Assembly (NCBI GenBank): GCA_016794525.1
Contig: JAEUJY010000141.1
Coordinates: 124,001 to 188,000 of the forward strand
Reading direction: 5' to 3'
DNA: 64,000 bases
Source: Myxococcales bacterium
GTDB lineage: Bacteria > Myxococcota_A > Polyangia > Haliangiales > Haliangiaceae
The notes under the pieces are model-generated. The model did no database searches and had not been told where the DNA came from. It saw only the letters and a program-made list of their open reading frames with translations. This document shows, piece by piece, positions 46,906 to 55,956 of the stretch. Position 1 is the stretch's first letter; the number at the start of each line of letters is the position of its first letter. The position numbers and the translations under genes are program-made.

Positions 46906-47967
46906 ATGATGACTCGAGCTGCTCTCACCGCCGTGGCCGTGCTGGCCGCCGTCCGCGGCGCCCGCGCCGACGCGACGTGCGATCGGCTGACCGCCGAGGC
47001 CCGCGCCGAGGCGGCGCTGCTCTACGCGCCGCGGCTCGAGGTCGAGGGCGCGCGCGCGCCGGTGGCCGCCACCGCCGGCGACCCCGCCGCGGTCGGCGGT
47101 GGCCTGCAGGCGCGGGTGGCGCTCGCGGTGTCGCCGATCGACATGCTGCGCGGCCGCGCGATCGAGCGGGTCGCGAGCGCCGAGTGCGTGCGCGAGGCGC
47201 TGGCCGAGACGATCGAGCGCGTGCTGGCGATCGGCCCACGCGCCGGCGAGCGCGCGGCGATCGCCAGCGAGCTCAGTTACCTCGCGGCCCACGCGCCCGA
47301 GGTCGCGGCGCTGGTCGACGAGGCCCGGGCCCGGCTCGCCAGCGGCCGCGGCACCGCGCTCGAGCTCGACGAGCTACGCCAGCGCCAGCGCACGCTGGCC
47401 CGACGCGCGGCCGATCTCGAACACCAGCGGGCGCTGCTCGACGACGAGCCGGCCGCCGACGCGCCGGCGTCGCTGACGGCGCTGGCCGACGGCTACCGGC
47501 GCGCGGTGGCGCAGGTCGATCGGCGCCGCGCCGACACCCGCGCGCTGAGCGCCTGGCAGCTCGAGGTCCGCGGCGGCGCCGCCGGCGGCGAGCGCCTCGA
47601 CTGGTTCGTCGTGGCCGAGGTCGGCTACTCGCTGGGCCGGCCGTGGCAGCGGGCCGCCGAGCGCCGCCTGGCCCGGGCCCGCGCCGGCGAGCTGACCGAC
47701 GACGTCCGCAGCCCGGTGGCGCGGCTGGCCCGGCTGCGCCAGGTGCTGACGGCCAGCGCGACCACGCTGGCCGCCGAGCTGCGCGAGCTCGACGCCGAGC
47801 TGGCCGACCTCGCCGCGCAGGAGGCGCAGCTGGCCGGCCTCGACGGCGACGCCGCCCGCGGGCTGCGCGCCCGCATCACGCTCACCCGCCTCGAGCTGGA
47901 GGCGCGCCGCGCCGGGCTCGAGGTGCTCGAACGCCAACACCGCACGCTGTCGGAAGGTGCCCCATGA
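46906..47967 (+). CDS. Exported coiled-coil protein of the exopolysaccharide operon
   Basis: A 353-residue product with a signal peptide (ALTAVAVLAAVRGARA) and a mature part rich in heptads (LDELRQRQRTLARRAADLEHQRALL, LAAELRELDAELADLAAQEAQL). The overall pattern of two long helical hairpins around a short strand region (VAEVGYSLGRPW) resembles TolC-type outer-membrane efflux proteins. The stop overlaps the start of the membrane-fusion gene (ATGA). Probable role: outer part of a polymer export channel. Confidence 0.68.
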   Translation: MMTRAALTAVAVLAAVRGARADATCDRLTAEARAEAALLYAPRLEVEGARAPVAATAGDPAAVGGGLQARVALAVSPIDMLRGRAIERVASAECVREALAETIERVLAIGPRAGERAAIASELSYLAAHAPEVAALVDEARARLASGRGTALELDELRQRQRTLARRAADLEHQRALLDDEPAADAPASLTALADGYRRAVAQVDRRRADTRALSAWQLEVRGGAAGGERLDWFVVAEVGYSLGRPWQRAAERRLARARAGELTDDVRSPVARLARLRQVLTASATTLAAELRELDAELADLAAQEAQLAGLDGDAARGLRARITLTRLELEARRAGLEVLERQHRTLSEGAP

Positions 47968-49142
47968 CCCAGGCGCTCCGCGTCGTCACCGAGGCCGACG
48001 AGGCCGCCGCCGCGCTCGAACGCGCGCGTGCCATCCCGGCGCTGCCGGAGGTGGTCGCCCCGCGGCAGCCGATCACCGCCGAGATCGCGCCGCTGCCGGG
48101 CGTCGACGCCGGGCCGGCCACGTCGTGGACCGGCCGGCTGTTCGCGCTGTCGCTCTTGGTCGCGACCGTCGGCGGCCTCGGCTGGCTGGGCCGCGAGGTC
48201 TACTTCGTCGTCACCGACTCGTGGATCGCGCCGCTGCACCTGTCGCCCGACAGCGACGGCGTGGCCGCGCTGCGCATGCAGCGCCAGCGCCAGCTGGCCG
48301 AGCTGGCCCGCCTCGACGCCGAGGTCACGCGCATCGACGGCGAGCTGGCGGCGATCGACGCCGCGGTGGTCCGCCTCGACAAGCTGCGCGACCACGCGAC
48401 GACGACGCGGCGCTGGCAGACCGAGGCCAGCGCCCGCGCCGCCAGCGGGCTCGACACCGCGACCGACCTGCTGCGCCGCCAGCGCGCGCTGCTGGTGCAG
48501 CTGGGCCAGCGCCAGACCGAGCTGGTGGCCCGGGCCCGGACCGATCTCGCCGCCGGCATGATCGAGCGGACCGCGCTCGACCGCGAGGAGCAGGTGCGCG
48601 ATCAGCTCGCGCTCGAGCTGACCGAGCTCGACCGCCAGCTGGCCGAGGCCGGCACCCGCAGCGCCGAGACCCGCTCGGCCTTGCGCGCGCTGCGCGGCGA
48701 GGACCGCGACGCCGGCCGGACGATGCCCGAGCTGGCCGCCGGCGAGGAGCACACCGCGCGCGTCGAGCTGGAGATCGAGCGGCTGCGCGCCGAGGCGGTC
48801 GGCCAGCGCGCGCTGCGAGCGGTGGCGATCGACAGCGCCGCGACCCAGCGCGAGCTGCTGGCCGAGCTCGAGGCGCGGCCGTTGTACCGCGCGATGACCA
48901 AGGCCACCGACATCGCGTTCGTGCCGTACGACCAGCTGAGCGGCGTGACGCCGGGCGCGCGGATCATGGACTGCACGTGGGGCGTGTTCCGCTGTCGCCA
49001 GGTCGGCACGATCACCGAGCTGGTGCCCGGCGAGGTCGTGACCCAGGACCCGTGGGGCAAGCTCGCCCGCGGCCAGTACGTCGTGCTGCACCTGACCGAC
49101 GCCGCGGCGGTGCGCGAACGCGTGCTGCGCGTGCGTCGCTAG
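47964..49142 (+). CDS. HlyD/Alg44-like membrane-fusion protein
   Basis: A 392-residue protein. About 50 cytoplasmic residues precede one membrane helix (LFALSLLVATVGGLGWLG). A long periplasmic coiled-coil hairpin follows, and a C-terminal beta domain (IAFVPYDQLSGVTPGARIMDCTWGVF, VGTITELVPGEVV) like HlyD. The cytoplasmic part is too short for a PilZ domain, so c-di-GMP control through it is unlikely. Placed between an exported coiled-coil protein and a glycosyltransferase, it should bridge synthase and outer membrane. Confidence 0.8.
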   Translation: MTQALRVVTEADEAAAALERARAIPALPEVVAPRQPITAEIAPLPGVDAGPATSWTGRLFALSLLVATVGGLGWLGREVYFVVTDSWIAPLHLSPDSDGVAALRMQRQRQLAELARLDAEVTRIDGELAAIDAAVVRLDKLRDHATTTRRWQTEASARAASGLDTATDLLRRQRALLVQLGQRQTELVARARTDLAAGMIERTALDREEQVRDQLALELTELDRQLAEAGTRSAETRSALRALRGEDRDAGRTMPELAAGEEHTARVELEIERLRAEAVGQRALRAVAIDSAATQRELLAELEARPLYRAMTKATDIAFVPYDQLSGVTPGARIMDCTWGVFRCRQVGTITELVPGEVVTQDPWGKLARGQYVVLHLTDAAAVRERVLRVRR

Positions 49143-49157
49143 CCCGCGGAGCCCGCC

Positions 49158-50939
49158 ATGGAGTCGATCTTCTGGAGCCTGGGCCGGGCCGACGGCGTCG
49201 AGATCCTCGGCGGGCTGTGGCGTCCGTTCCTGATCGGCCTGGTGCTGTACTACTCCGGCTACCTCGGCGTGTGGCTGCAGACGCTGGCGCGGGCCGCCGG
49301 GCTCACCCGGTTCCGGCCGCTGGCCGCGGCCGAGGCGGTCGACGTGCTGGTGGTCATCCCGACCCTGCTGAAGACCCGCGACGACGTCGACAGCCTGCGC
49401 GACGCCGCGGCCACCGTCGTCGACAACCGCTACCCGGGCCGGGTCGTGCTGGTGATGGCGATCGACGGCAGCGACGATCGCCCGGCGCTGGTGGCCGAGC
49501 TCGAGGGCTGGGCCCGCGGCTACCGCGGCGCCGCCACCGTGCTGGTCGCCAAGGTGCCGCAGCGCGCCGGCAAGGGCGTCGCGGTGGCCGCCGGGCTGGC
49601 CCGCGCCGAGGCCGCGGTCGCCGGCGGCGAGGTGCCCTGCCTGCCGCCGGTGTTCTTCAACATGGACGCCGACGGCGTGCTCGGGCCGCGCGCGCTCGAG
49701 CGGATGGTCGCGACGCTGGTGCGGCCGGGCTGGCTGACCCGGCAGCGGCCGATGATCGTCGCGTCGAACGTGCTGGTGCGCCGCGCCCACTACTGGGCCG
49801 GGTGGCGCGGCTTCTTCACGATGCGCTACCAGCTCGCGCTGCAGGTGGCGCGCGAGTACATGACGTCGATCAGCATCACCCGCAACAACAACGGCCTCCT
49901 GCCGGTGACCGGCGTGTCGGGCGCGCTGTACGCCACCTGGACCACGCTGCACCAGCACCAGGCGCGCCACGCCGCGTACATGCAGGCGCTCCGCTGGCGC
50001 GACGTCGTCGCGTGGTGGCTGGGCGCGCGCCCGCCGCGGTTCGCCGACTTCCGCGGCGAGCCCAACGTCCACGCCACCGCCGGCCCCGGCGACGACACCT
50101 GGCTGGCGTGGCTGGCGATGTCGGCGCGCTGGCGCGACGGCCAGATCGATCTCGAGCTGCCGCGCTCGCCGCTGCACGCGCTGGCGCGGCTGGTGCGCTC
50201 GTGGTTCGTGCGGCCGATCGCGTACGACCCGCTGGCCCGCGTGTACACCGCGACGCCGACCGCGATCCGCGCGCTGTTCAAGCAGCGGGTGCGGTGGAAC
50301 TCGTCGCGGCCGTGGCTCTTGCACCGCTTCGGTCGGATGCCGTACTTCGCCTGGGATCTGGGCGCGTGGGTGATGGCCGACCTGCTGCTGCTGCTGTTCA
50401 TCCACGCGACGATCCTGGTCGGCGTGCTGCTGTGGCCGCTGGCCGATCGGCCGGCGACCTGGCTGGCGCTCCTGGTGCTGGGCTTCCTGTTCAACCTGGT
50501 CGTGCGCGGCGCGGCGACGCTGCTGGCGATGATCCAGGACCACGACCTGCGCGGCCACTGGCACAAGCTGCTGGCGTTGCCGCTGGCCGGGCCGTTCCAT
50601 TTCGTCTTCAACATCGCGACGACGACGGTCGGGCTGATCCAGGACGTCTTCGGCTTCGGCGTCAACACCCACTTCGCGCCCGAGACCACGCTGGCGGCGT
50701 CGGGCGTGGGCCGGCCGGCGCTCGCCTACCGGGTCACCCGCTGCGCGCGGCTGATCGGGCGCGCGCTGCGCCACGGCGACGTCGCCCCTGGACGCTTCTG
50801 GTTCGGCTGGCACGCCAGCGCGTGGACTGTCGACGGCTACGCCGGGTGGACCGATCGCCGGCGCTGGCGCGGCCGCGGCGGCGTGCTGCCGTCGCCCCGC
50901 GCGCGCCGCCGGACCCGCCCCGACCTCGCCGCCGGCTGA
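49158..50939 (+). CDS. Membrane-embedded family-2 glycosyltransferase (cellulose synthase/Alg8-like)
   Basis: A 593-residue processive-type GT2. One N-terminal membrane helix (about 22-44). Catalytic motifs: LVVIPTLLKTRDDV, MAIDGSDD, the DxD site FNMDADGVLG, GDDTWLAW (in place of the usual ED base region) and QRVRW. At least three C-terminal membrane helices (about 400-500) form the polymer channel. It follows the export genes by 15 bp. Product unknown; Alg8/cellulose-synthase resemblance points to a beta-linked polymer. Confidence 0.88.
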   Translation: MESIFWSLGRADGVEILGGLWRPFLIGLVLYYSGYLGVWLQTLARAAGLTRFRPLAAAEAVDVLVVIPTLLKTRDDVDSLRDAAATVVDNRYPGRVVLVMAIDGSDDRPALVAELEGWARGYRGAATVLVAKVPQRAGKGVAVAAGLARAEAAVAGGEVPCLPPVFFNMDADGVLGPRALERMVATLVRPGWLTRQRPMIVASNVLVRRAHYWAGWRGFFTMRYQLALQVAREYMTSISITRNNNGLLPVTGVSGALYATWTTLHQHQARHAAYMQALRWRDVVAWWLGARPPRFADFRGEPNVHATAGPGDDTWLAWLAMSARWRDGQIDLELPRSPLHALARLVRSWFVRPIAYDPLARVYTATPTAIRALFKQRVRWNSSRPWLLHRFGRMPYFAWDLGAWVMADLLLLLFIHATILVGVLLWPLADRPATWLALLVLGFLFNLVVRGAATLLAMIQDHDLRGHWHKLLALPLAGPFHFVFNIATTTVGLIQDVFGFGVNTHFAPETTLAASGVGRPALAYRVTRCARLIGRALRHGDVAPGRFWFGWHASAWTVDGYAGWTDRRRWRGRGGVLPSPRARRRTRPDLAAG

Positions 50940-50972
50940 CCGCCGCGCCGCGCCGTGCGGTAGGCTCGGCGG

Positions 50973-51758
50973 ATGCGACGCCGCGCGTGGATCCTGACGC
51001 TCCTGGCCAGCGTCGCGGCCTGCGGGCGCGCCCCGCGGCCGGCGACCACCGACGCGGCGCCCCCGGTCGACGCGGCGGCCAGCGACGCCGCGCCGCCGCG
51101 CGCGGTGCTGTTCGTCGGCAACAGCTACACGTACTACTTCGAGCTGCCGGTCGAGGTCGCCGCGCTGGCCGCGCCGGCCGCGCCGCTCACGACCACCAGC
51201 GTCACCGTCGGCGGCGCCGCGCTGCGCGACCACTGGAACGGCGCGGCCCGCGCGGCGATCGCCGCCGGCGGCCACGCGATCGTCGTGCTGCAGGGCCAGA
51301 GCCAGGAGCCGCTGCTCGACGCCGCGGGCTTCGCGACCCACGCCGACCTGCTGGCCGGCGCCGCGACCAGCGCCGGCGCCGAGGTGGTCTTCTACCAGAC
51401 CTGGGCCCGCCGGGCCGGCGACCCGTTCTACGCCGACCCGGCGTCGGGCGGCACGCCGGCGGCGATGCAGGACGGGCTCACCGCGGGCTACGCCGCCGCC
51501 GCGACGCGCACCCAGGCGCGGGTGGCCCCGGTCGGCGAGGCGCGGCGGCTGGCGCTGGCCGAGGCGCCCACCCTCGAGCTGTTCGATCCCGACGGCAGCC
51601 ACCCCAGCGCGGCGGGCGCGTACCTGGCCGCGGCGGTGCTGGTCGAGACGCTGAGCGGCCAGCCGCCGACCGACGCGCCCCGGCTCGAGCTCGACGCCGC
51701 GACCCGCGCCACCCTGCGCGACGTCGCGCACCGCGCGGTGCTCGCGGCCGCGCGGTGA
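50973..51758 (+). CDS. SGNH/GDSL-type hydrolase lipoprotein
   Basis: A 261-residue lipoprotein (VAAC) with linker DAAPPVDAAASDAAPP. Block I is VLFVGNSYTYYF (Ser nucleophile), VVLQGQSQEP is block III-like and FDPDGSHPSAAG supplies the catalytic Asp and His. Such proteins deacylate or acylate polysaccharides and may modify the polymer made by the upstream operon (34 bp apart). Confidence 0.85.
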   Translation: MRRRAWILTLLASVAACGRAPRPATTDAAPPVDAAASDAAPPRAVLFVGNSYTYYFELPVEVAALAAPAAPLTTTSVTVGGAALRDHWNGAARAAIAAGGHAIVVLQGQSQEPLLDAAGFATHADLLAGAATSAGAEVVFYQTWARRAGDPFYADPASGGTPAAMQDGLTAGYAAAATRTQARVAPVGEARRLALAEAPTLELFDPDGSHPSAAGAYLAAAVLVETLSGQPPTDAPRLELDAATRATLRDVAHRAVLAAAR

Positions 51759-51773
51759 TGTAGAACCCGCGCG

Positions 51774-52877
51774 ATGCAGGAACTCAAGGAGCGACTCGGC
51801 GAGCGCGGCGCCGCGTGGGTGGTGGGCAGCGGCGTGCTGGTGCTGGCGATGGTGATCGGCTGGATCGTCGGCGTGCTGATCCACCGCGCGCTGGCGGCCG
51901 CGGCGCGCCGCAGCGAGGCCACCTGGGACGACGCGCTGGTGACGCGGCTGCGCCGGCCGCTGGCGATCGTGCCGGCGGTGATGGCCGGCTGGCTGGCGCT
52001 GCCGGCGCTGCCGCTGACGCCGGCGGCGGCGCGCATCTCGGCCACCGGGCTCAACGTGCTGACCACGCTGGTCGTGATCTGGATGGCGTTCCGGTTCGTC
52101 GACGTGGCCCGGCTGACGCTGAGCAACCGATCGTGGGCCAAGGATCGCCCGGCGACGCTGTCGCTGCTGGCGATGGGCGCGCGCATCGCCAAGCTGCTGA
52201 TCGTCGTGTTCGCGGCGATCACCGCGCTCGCCGCGCTCGGGGTCCCGGTGGCCAGCCTCGTCGCCGGGCTCGGCATCGGCGGCCTGGCGGTGGCGCTGGC
52301 CGCGCAGAAGACGATCGCCAACCTGTTCGGCGCGCTGTCGATCGGCGTCGACCGGCCGTTCCGCGAGGGCGACTACGTCAAGGTCGGCGAGGTCGAGGGC
52401 ACCGTCGAGGCGATCGGCCTGCGCTCGACGCGGATCCGCACGGTGGCCCGGACGCTGGTGACGATCCCCAACGCCGACCTCGCCGACACCCGCTCGGAGT
52501 CGTTCGCGGCCTGCGATCGCTACCTGTTCGCGACCACGATCGGCGTGGTCTACGACACGCCGCCGGCGACGCTGCGCGCGCTGCTGGGCCAGATCGAGGC
52601 GCGGCTGCGGGCGATGCCGAAGGTGTGGACCGAGAAGCTGCGCGTGCAGTTCGCGGGGTTCGGCGCGTCGTCGCTCGACGTCCGGATCCAGGCGTGGTTC
52701 GTGACCGGCGAGTGGGAGGAGTTTCTGGCGCTGCGCCAGGAGGCGCTGTTCGCGATCATGGAGCTGTGCGCGGCGGCCGACGTGGCGATGGCGTTCCCCA
52801 CCCGCACCGTCCACGTGGTGCCGGCCGCGGCGCCAGCAGCGGCTGAACCGCGCGTGGGCGCCGTTACTCCCCTGTAA
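51774..52877 (+). CDS. MscS-family mechanosensitive channel
   Basis: A 367-residue inner-membrane protein with about five hydrophobic segments. The pore helix GIGGLAVALAAQKTIANLFG is followed by the beta domain (GVDRPFREGDYVKVGEVEGTVEAIGLRSTRIRT, VTIPNADLADT). Opens on membrane tension to release solutes. It starts 15 bp after the hydrolase gene. Confidence 0.92.
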   Translation: MQELKERLGERGAAWVVGSGVLVLAMVIGWIVGVLIHRALAAAARRSEATWDDALVTRLRRPLAIVPAVMAGWLALPALPLTPAAARISATGLNVLTTLVVIWMAFRFVDVARLTLSNRSWAKDRPATLSLLAMGARIAKLLIVVFAAITALAALGVPVASLVAGLGIGGLAVALAAQKTIANLFGALSIGVDRPFREGDYVKVGEVEGTVEAIGLRSTRIRTVARTLVTIPNADLADTRSESFAACDRYLFATTIGVVYDTPPATLRALLGQIEARLRAMPKVWTEKLRVQFAGFGASSLDVRIQAWFVTGEWEEFLALRQEALFAIMELCAAADVAMAFPTRTVHVVPAAAPAAAEPRVGAVTPL

Positions 52878-52940
52878 CAGCGCGGCACAACGGGCGGAAC
52901 GCCGTTGTCTTGCCGACGAAAAAGCCCGTAAGCTCGGGAG

Positions 52941-55553
52941 GTGACCTGGGTCGTACCCCTCAGCCTGGGCGGGCTGGCCATCGCGGTCATGGCGCTGTTC
53001 ACCATGCTCGGTGCGCGCAAGGCCCAGCGCGCCCAGGCCGCCGCGCCGGCCGCCGCGCCGCGCATCCTGATCCACGACATCAACGACGATCGTTGCACCG
53101 GCTGCGACGCCTGCGTCGCGGTGTGCCCGACCAACGTCCTCGACCTGGTCAACAACAAGAGCCGCGTGCTGCGGTTCCACGACTGCATCCAGTGCGAGGC
53201 GTGCATGTGGGCGTGCCCGACCGAGGCGCTGGTGATGTTCCCCGAGGGCAGCGAGCCGCAGCCGCTCAAGGTGCCCGAGCTCGACGACAGCTACCAGACC
53301 GGCGTGCCCGGCCAGTACCTGATCGGCGAGGTCGCGGGCAAGCCGCTGGTCAAGAACGCCGCCAACCTCGGCCGCGGCGTCATCGAGCACATGCTGCGCA
53401 CCGGGCTGCGGCCGCGCGGCCTGCCGGGCGGCGTCGACGTCGCGATCGTCGGCTCCGGCCCGGGCGGGCTGTCGGCGGCGCTGACCTGCATCCAGCGCGG
53501 CCTCAGCTACGTCCTGCTCGAGAAGGAGCAGGAGATCGCGTCGACGATCACCCGCTACCCCAAGGGCAAGCTGGTGATGGCGGAGCCCTACGACACCCGC
53601 AACCTGTCGCTCCTGCCGGTGTTCGACTCGAGCAAGGAGCAGCTGGTCGCGATCTGGCGCGAGCTGATCGAGCGCGCCGGCGTGACGATCAACCAGGGCG
53701 AGGCGGTCGAGTCGGTGCAGCGCCTCGGCGACGGCACGTTCGACGTGCGGACGACGGTCGCGCAGTACCGCGCGCAGCGGGTCATCCTGGCGACCGGCAC
53801 CCGCGGCAAGCCGCGCACGCTGCAGGTGCCCGGCGAGAACCTGCCCAAGGTGGCCAGCCTCCTCGAGGACCCCGACGACTGGCGCGGCAAGGACGTGCTG
53901 GTGGTCGGCGGCGGCGACTCGGCGGTCGAGGCCGCGGTGGCGCTGGCCGACGCCGGCGCCCGCGTGATCATCAGCTACCGCGGCAAGTCGTTCAACCGCG
54001 CCGCGCCGAAGAACCGGCAGACCATCGAGGGCTACGCCGCGCAGCAGCGGCTCAAGGCCAAGTACGGCTCGCAGGTGGTCGCGTTCGAGCCCGAGGCGGT
54101 GATCCTGCAGCTCGACGACGGCTCGCAGAAGCGCTACGCCAACCACGGCGCGTTCGTGCTGATCGGCGCCGACCCGCCGGTGACGTGGCTCGAGAAGCTG
54201 GGCGTGCGGTTCGTGCTGCGGCCGCACCAGTACTCGCTGGGCAAGTCCGACGACTTCCTGCGCCGGCTGCTGGGCGACGTCACCGATTGCCCCGAGGACG
54301 CGGCCCAGGCCGCGCAGGCGGTGACCGGCCGCGCCCAGGCGCCGTCGGCGCCGGCCGGCGACCGGCTGCCGTCGGAGGTCGAGCGCGCGCTGGCCGCGGT
54401 GTCGCTGCCCGACGCCGCCAGCGGCCCCAAGAAGTGGCTGCGCGCCGCGACCGGGCTGTTCGCCACCGGCAAGAAGGTCGAACAGCCGATCCCGCTGTCG
54501 GAGTTCGCCAAGCGCCAGCGCACCGGCGCCGCGGGCCGCCGCGACCAGCTGTCGGCCGGCGAGCGCACCCGCGTGCTGCGCATGCTGCGCGACGAGGGCG
54601 GCCGCCTGGCCGACGAGGAGTCGCGGGTGTCGTACGTCGACTTCGCCGCGATCCGCTCGGCGCCGCCGAGCCGCGACGACACCCCGCCGCCGCAGCCAGT
54701 GGCGCGCCCCCGGGCCAAGGCGCCGAGCGCGGCGCCGCCGGTCGACGACATCGTCGCCAAGCCGGCGGTGATCGTCGGGCTGGCCAAGGCCACCGCCGCC
54801 GGGCCGCGCAACCGCTCGGGCAAGGCCGACGAGATCGAGCTCGGGCCAGGCGTGCGGATGAAGCCGGGCAAGGCGCAGCGCGCCCCGGCGCCGGCTGCGG
54901 AGCCGCCGACCCGCCGCGCGCCGCCGACCCGGCCGCCGCCGGTGCAGTTCACCGAGGAGCCGACCCGGCAGGTCGACGCCGCGCCGCGCACGCTGCGCCG
55001 CAGCGCCGAGCGGCGGGCCGAGTTCGACCGCGAGGAGCCGACCCGCGCCGCCGACGTCGATCCCCGGCTGCTGGCCGCGTCGGGCGAAGACGCCACCCGC
55101 ATGGCCCACATCGATCCGCGCGCGATGATGCAGCACGAGGACGCCACCCGGCTGGCGCAGATCGACGCCCGCGCGCTGATGGCCTCGGGCGACGCCACCC
55201 GGATGTCGACGATCGATCCGCTGGCGCTGTTCGACGACGAGGCCACCCGCCACGACGGCGGCCACGATCCCGACGGGCTGTACTCGGGCGACAGCGCGAC
55301 CGGCTCGATCGACCTCGGCCCGCGCGATCAGTCGCGGCGCTACGCGCGGCTGCCCGACGAGGACGCCACCCGCATGAGCGACGTCGACGCGCTGGTGGCC
55401 AAGGAGCGCGAGCGGGCCCGGGCCGGCCGCCCGGCGCCGGCGCCGTCGCGCCCGCCGCCGCCGTCGCGGTCGTCGGTCCACGACGAGGCGACCCGCGCGG
55501 TCGACATCGGCCGCACCGGCAGCATCAGCGACGTCGACTGGGATCTGGATTGA
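52941..55553 (+). CDS. Ferredoxin-flavoprotein disulfide-reductase-like fusion with eight ATR/PTR tail repeats
   Basis: An 870-residue protein. Residues 2-24 are a membrane helix. Two [4Fe-4S] motifs follow (CTGCDACVAVCP and CIQCEACMWACP). Residues 163-450 are a two-dinucleotide-domain flavoprotein of the YpdA/thioredoxin-reductase type (FAD site IVGSGPGGLSAA, NAD(P) site VVGGGDSAVEA) without the redox CxxC. The long tail is disordered, and at about 671-855 carries eight repeats like EDATRMAHIDPRAMM. The Shine-Dalgarno GGGAG abuts the GTG start, so a slightly different start is possible. Likely a membrane-bound electron-transfer reductase with a phospho- or protein-binding tail. Confidence 0.85.
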   Translation: MTWVVPLSLGGLAIAVMALFTMLGARKAQRAQAAAPAAAPRILIHDINDDRCTGCDACVAVCPTNVLDLVNNKSRVLRFHDCIQCEACMWACPTEALVMFPEGSEPQPLKVPELDDSYQTGVPGQYLIGEVAGKPLVKNAANLGRGVIEHMLRTGLRPRGLPGGVDVAIVGSGPGGLSAALTCIQRGLSYVLLEKEQEIASTITRYPKGKLVMAEPYDTRNLSLLPVFDSSKEQLVAIWRELIERAGVTINQGEAVESVQRLGDGTFDVRTTVAQYRAQRVILATGTRGKPRTLQVPGENLPKVASLLEDPDDWRGKDVLVVGGGDSAVEAAVALADAGARVIISYRGKSFNRAAPKNRQTIEGYAAQQRLKAKYGSQVVAFEPEAVILQLDDGSQKRYANHGAFVLIGADPPVTWLEKLGVRFVLRPHQYSLGKSDDFLRRLLGDVTDCPEDAAQAAQAVTGRAQAPSAPAGDRLPSEVERALAAVSLPDAASGPKKWLRAATGLFATGKKVEQPIPLSEFAKRQRTGAAGRRDQLSAGERTRVLRMLRDEGGRLADEESRVSYVDFAAIRSAPPSRDDTPPPQPVARPRAKAPSAAPPVDDIVAKPAVIVGLAKATAAGPRNRSGKADEIELGPGVRMKPGKAQRAPAPAAEPPTRRAPPTRPPPVQFTEEPTRQVDAAPRTLRRSAERRAEFDREEPTRAADVDPRLLAASGEDATRMAHIDPRAMMQHEDATRLAQIDARALMASGDATRMSTIDPLALFDDEATRHDGGHDPDGLYSGDSATGSIDLGPRDQSRRYARLPDEDATRMSDVDALVAKERERARAGRPAPAPSRPPPPSRSSVHDEATRAVDIGRTGSISDVDWDLD

Positions 55554-55560
55554 GGCCCGG

Positions 55561-55776
55561 ATGAAGTTCCCGCTCACGCCCCAGCTGATCGACGAAGCGC
55601 GCCGCTACGAGCTGCGCTCGGCGTGCCAGCACTGCGTGTTCTGGCTGGCCGCGCGCGGCGCGTGCCTGCACGGCTGGCCCGACGAGGGCCAGCGGCGCTG
55701 GCCGCTCGACGCCCCCGACGCCAGCGGCGCGGCGCCGACCGACGCCGCGTTCTGCAAGGAGTTCGAGCTCGCGTGA
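55561..55776 (+). CDS. Small cysteine-rich protein coupled to the flavoprotein
   Basis: A 71-residue protein 7 bp after the flavoprotein gene. Four cysteines (CQHC, a third in ACLHGWP and a fourth in AFCKEFEL) look like a metal or Fe-S site. Aromatic residues (FWLAARG, RRWPLD) flank them. No named family was recognised. It may be an electron acceptor or regulator of its neighbour. Confidence 0.72.
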   Translation: MKFPLTPQLIDEARRYELRSACQHCVFWLAARGACLHGWPDEGQRRWPLDAPDASGAAPTDAAFCKEFELA

Positions 55777-55849
55777 GCCACTGCACGTCGGCAACTCGGC
55801 CAAGCTGATGCGCACGCGGCCGGCCTGGTGACCGCCGCGACACACATCG

Positions 55850-55950
55850 GCATTCGGACGAGCATCGGTCGACGCGGCGGGAGTCTCGCGTCGCGGGGGG
55901 AGGCTCGGCGGGGGCATGACCCCGCCGAGGGGGCTCGGCGACGAGCCCCC
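55850..55950 (-). repeat. Double-hairpin intergenic repeat, copy F (reverse orientation)
   Basis: Read on the minus strand: hairpin I at 55929-55950 has stem GGGGGCTCG and loop TCGC. Hairpin II at 55904-55929 has stem CTCGGCGGGG and loop TCATGC. The arm is close to copy E (CCGCGACGCGAGACTCCC, GATGCTCGTCCGAATGC). It directly follows the 55957 minus-strand gene. Confidence 0.78.
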
Positions 55951-55956
55951 TGGAAC

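Noticed and set aside
47625-55577. A minus-strand open frame of about 2650 codons across the exopolysaccharide, channel and flavoprotein genes
   Set aside because: It is the mirror of well-supported + strand genes. GC-rich third positions remove stop codons on the opposite strand; the translation is low-complexity Arg/Gly/Ala/His without domains.
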